A DNA stretch of 13,082 nucleotides, taken from assembly GCF_900538805.1 (NCBI RefSeq), contig NZ_UPZP01000067.1, positions 1-13,082 on the forward strand, given 5' to 3'. Numbering within the stretch: the stretch's first letter is position 1; the number at the start of each line of letters is the position of its first letter. The stretch comes from an uncultured Dialister sp. (GTDB lineage: Bacteria > Bacillota > Negativicutes > Veillonellales > Dialisteraceae). Made by a program: the position numbers and the translations under genes. Positions 10,941-13,082 of this stretch are shown in pieces. Under the pieces are notes generated by a model that was not told the DNA's origin, did not search any database, and saw nothing but the letters and a program-made list of their open reading frames with translations.

Positions 10941-12854
10941 ATGGAAGATGTAAAAGATTTAATCGGCCGTCTCATGAACCATGTGGACGGCAGCAGCTTT
11001 TCCGATGAAGAACTGAAAAGGCAGATCAACGCCATCTACAGCATTTATGCCAGCATTATGGGCTCTGAGCAGATTATTGTGCAGGCCAGCCGGTATAATG
11101 CGCTGAAATACATACATGATGAAAACCCCCGCATCCGCCTCATCGGCATGGAACGGCTCATTCTGGAAAGCCGGGACTACACAAGGGTGCCTACGGACGA
11201 GGAAATACCGGGCATTTTGGACAAGCTGGAAGACAAGCTGGCGGAAATGCTGGCCCGGCAGGCGGTGGAACGGCAGCTGGAAGAAAAAATTGCGGACCGT
11301 CTGGAGGAAAGGCATCAGGAATATGTGGATGAAATCCGCCAGGAAATCATCGACGAAGAAACGGGGGACACCGAAACACCCCAGAGCCGCCGCAAAATGG
11401 AAAAACTGGAAGCCCTGGACAAGGTGAAGCTCACCTCCACCATTATGAACGTGGTGCGGCCCCGGAGCCTTTCGGAAATCGTAGGCCAGGACCGGGCGGT
11501 GAAAGCCCTCTTCTCCCGCATTGCCTCCCCCTATCCCCAGCACCTCATCCTCTACGGACCGCCGGGTGTGGGCAAGACCACCGCTGCACGGCTGGTGCTG
11601 GACGAAGCGAAGAAACTTTCCTACACCGCCTTTGGGGAAAATGCGCCCTTCGTGGAATGCGACGGCACCACCCTGCGCTGGGACGAAAGGGACATTACGA
11701 ACCCCCTCATCGGCTCCGTCCACGACCCCATCTACCAGGGCGCCAGCCGCCAGTTGGCGGACGACGGCATACCGGAACCGAAGCCCGGCCTTGTCACCGA
11801 AGCCCATGGCGGCGTCCTTTTCATCGATGAAATCGGCGAACTGGACCCCATGATGCTGAATAAGCTGCTGAAAGTACTGGAAGACAAAAGGGTCTATTTC
11901 GAATCCGCCTACTACGACGAAGACAATCCCGCCGTACCGGACTACATCCGGAAACTTTTCAAAGACGGTGCCCCCGCCGATTTCATCCTCATTGGCGCCA
12001 CCACCAGGCAGCCCGAGGAAATCAACCCCGCCATCCGCTCTCGCTGCGCCGAAGTCTTCTTTGACCCCCTCCAGCCGAAGGACGTGGTGGAAATCGTGCG
12101 TCATGCGGCGGAAAAGCTTAAGGTCCATCTGGAAGAAGGGGTGTCGGACCTCATCAGCACCTACACCATGGAAGGCAGAAAGGCAGTAAGCCTTCTGGCC
12201 GACGCCTATGGCCTTGCGGTCTATGAAAGCGGGAATGCCCACGAAGTTACCATTACCCTGGACCTCATGAAACGCACCGCCCAAGCCAGCCGCCTCTCCC
12301 CCTGGCTGGGTCGGGTGAAGAAAGGAAATCCAAGGGTCGGTCATATTTATGGCCTTGGCGTGGCAGGTTACTGGGGAAGCACCATTGAAATTGAAACCGC
12401 CGCCTTCCCCGCCAGAACCCAGGGAAAAGGCAGCATCCGCTTCAACGACACCGCCGGCTCCATGGCCAAAGACTCCGTTGCCACCGCCGCCGCCGTGGTG
12501 CGCCTTGTCACCGGCAAGGACCTCTCGGACTACGACCTCCACGTGAACATCGTAGGCGGAGGCAATATCGACGGCCCCTCCGCCGGCGCCGCCATCACCT
12601 GCGCCATCGTCTCCGCCGTGGAAAATATTCCCCTCCGACAGGACTATGCCGTCACCGGTGAAATTTCCCTCTCCGGCGACGTAAAACCCGTAGGCGGCGT
12701 CATGGAAAAAGCCTTCGGCGCCCGCCAGGCAGGCATGAAGGGTATCCTCATACCCGCGGAAAACAAGACGGACATAGACCCCAAGACTTTGGGCATAGAA
12801 GTGCTGCCAGTCACCCATATCCGGGAAGTGCTGGATAAGATGCTGGTGAAATAG
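10941..12854 (+). CDS. lonC: ATP-dependent protease LonC
   Basis: This is a Lon-family AAA+ serine protease of 637 residues, shorter than LonA because it lacks the LonA substrate-binding N-terminal domain. The N-terminal 160 or so residues are charged and helical, with a probable coiled coil (about 85-160). The AAA+ module has Walker A GPPGVGKT (206-213) and Walker B VLFIDE (292-297), with an arginine-finger candidate in IRSRCAEVFF. The protease domain carries the Ser-Lys dyad, Ser547 in DGPSAG and Lys590 in VMEKAFGARQAG, 43 residues apart as in E. coli Lon. LonC proteins are known mainly from sporulating and related Firmicutes; a role in quality control or regulated proteolysis is inferred. 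No transmembrane segment like that of archaeal LonB is seen. The start has Shine-Dalgarno AAGGAGGGG at 10925-10933. No terminator follows. Confidence 0.95.
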   Translation: MEDVKDLIGRLMNHVDGSSFSDEELKRQINAIYSIYASIMGSEQIIVQASRYNALKYIHDENPRIRLIGMERLILESRDYTRVPTDEEIPGILDKLEDKLAEMLARQAVERQLEEKIADRLEERHQEYVDEIRQEIIDEETGDTETPQSRRKMEKLEALDKVKLTSTIMNVVRPRSLSEIVGQDRAVKALFSRIASPYPQHLILYGPPGVGKTTAARLVLDEAKKLSYTAFGENAPFVECDGTTLRWDERDITNPLIGSVHDPIYQGASRQLADDGIPEPKPGLVTEAHGGVLFIDEIGELDPMMLNKLLKVLEDKRVYFESAYYDEDNPAVPDYIRKLFKDGAPADFILIGATTRQPEEINPAIRSRCAEVFFDPLQPKDVVEIVRHAAEKLKVHLEEGVSDLISTYTMEGRKAVSLLADAYGLAVYESGNAHEVTITLDLMKRTAQASRLSPWLGRVKKGNPRVGHIYGLGVAGYWGSTIEIETAAFPARTQGKGSIRFNDTAGSMAKDSVATAAAVVRLVTGKDLSDYDLHVNIVGGGNIDGPSAGAAITCAIVSAVENIPLRQDYAVTGEISLSGDVKPVGGVMEKAFGARQAGMKGILIPAENKTDIDPKTLGIEVLPVTHIREVLDKMLVK

Positions 12855-12893
12855 TGGGATAGTGGGACAGTGAGACAGTGGGACAGTGAAGGC
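12854..12893 (+). repeat. Five-unit 8-bp tandem array after lonC
   Basis: The units GTGGGATA, GTGGGACA, GTGAGACA, GTGGGACA and GTGAAGGC are consecutive; the first G is the last base of the lonC TAG stop codon. The array matches the one after hypE, including its last three-unit pattern and terminal GTGAAGGC. Confidence 0.88.
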
Positions 12894-12908
12894 ATCTATC
12901 ATATATCG

Positions 12909-12950
12909 GCTATCAGCTGTCCGCTATCCGCTATCCGCTGTCCGCTGCCT
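12909..12950 (+). repeat. 7-bp tandem array after the lonC octamers
   Basis: The units GCTATCA, GCTGTCC, GCTATCC, GCTATCC, GCTGTCC and GCTGCCT are in register. This is the most regular of the four heptamer arrays in the window. Confidence 0.88.
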
Positions 12951-12991
12951 CCTTCCCGCCGCTCGCCCGTCATCCTCGTATAGTAAGTGTA

Positions 12992-13082
12992 GGGCATGAA
13001 GTTAAATACTTCCATTGCCCACCTTGATGGGTAGGGAATCCTGGTGCTACGATGAAAGTAACATGGAATAGCTCAGAAGACG
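12992..13082. other. Unassigned, potentially structured segment at the right edge
   Basis: No gene is visible. A stem can form between GGGC (12992-12995) and GCCC (13017-13020), with GAAG/CTTC inside. CCCA (13018-13021) can alternatively pair with TGGG (13028-13031). A further hairpin pairs GTGCTAC (13044-13050) with GTAACAT (13058-13064), with one mismatch and one wobble pair. The style differs from the neighbouring repeats, so it could be the start of a structured RNA or another element running past the window. Confidence 0.3.

Noticed and set aside
10959..12902. Long minus-strand open frame opposite lonC
   Set aside because: It is a shadow frame: no ribosome binding site, G/F/V/H-rich composition typical of antisense reading, and full overlap with a gene carrying intact Lon motifs.
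1..13082. tRNA, rRNA or known riboswitch
   Set aside because: No cloverleaf, rRNA-like stretch or riboswitch consensus was recognised by reading. A covariance-model scan would be needed to exclude small RNAs.

Overview
The window is a bacterial chromosome segment with GC-rich coding DNA, strong AAGGAGG ribosome binding sites and one TTG start. Eight confident protein genes are separated by unusually long, repeat-packed intergenic regions. The gene content (HypF-C-D-E, a LonC-type protease, an HD-domain dNTPase) and the intergenic style suggest an anaerobic Firmicute, most likely Negativicutes (Dialister or a relative). That placement is inferred from gene families and general appearance, not from a marker gene.

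Layout. 1-509: left edge with a possible gene remnant, half of a palindromic repeat, then a hairpin array. 510-4979: tight operon hypF-hypC-hypD-hypE, which builds and delivers the Fe(CN)2CO ligands of [NiFe]-hydrogenase. 4980-5794: 8-bp and 7-bp degenerate tandem arrays, an approximately 370-bp segment between inverted 26-bp repeats, hairpins, a candidate promoter and a 61-bp palindrome in the leader of the next gene. 5795-7153: class III PLP aminotransferase/epimerase, closed by a clear intrinsic terminator. 7197-7855: mosaic of hairpins, including a 232-bp element with 16-bp perfect inverted ends. 7856-8773, minus strand: membrane-anchored or secreted alpha/beta hydrolase. 8774-9522: divergent intergenic region with a hairpin array and ten full copies of a 9-bp tandem repeat. 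9523-10551: dGTPase-like HD phosphohydrolase. 10552-10940: another hairpin array. 10941-12854: LonC protease. 12855-13082: 8-bp and 7-bp arrays again, then a potentially structured unassigned segment.

The most interesting signal is the intergenic DNA. Several copies of the same modules occur here. Linker words such as AACCCTCTGAACC are conserved, while the hairpin stems between them vary with compensatory changes on both arms or are swapped for other stems around the same triloop. The repeat classes follow a preferred order on the + strand (8-mers, 7-mers, composite block, hairpin array), regardless of the direction of the flanking genes. I do not recognise this as a named element. It could be a structured RNA family, a protein-recognised palindromic repeat family, or the product of palindrome-correcting replication. 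No transposase, CRISPR array, tRNA or rRNA is visible.
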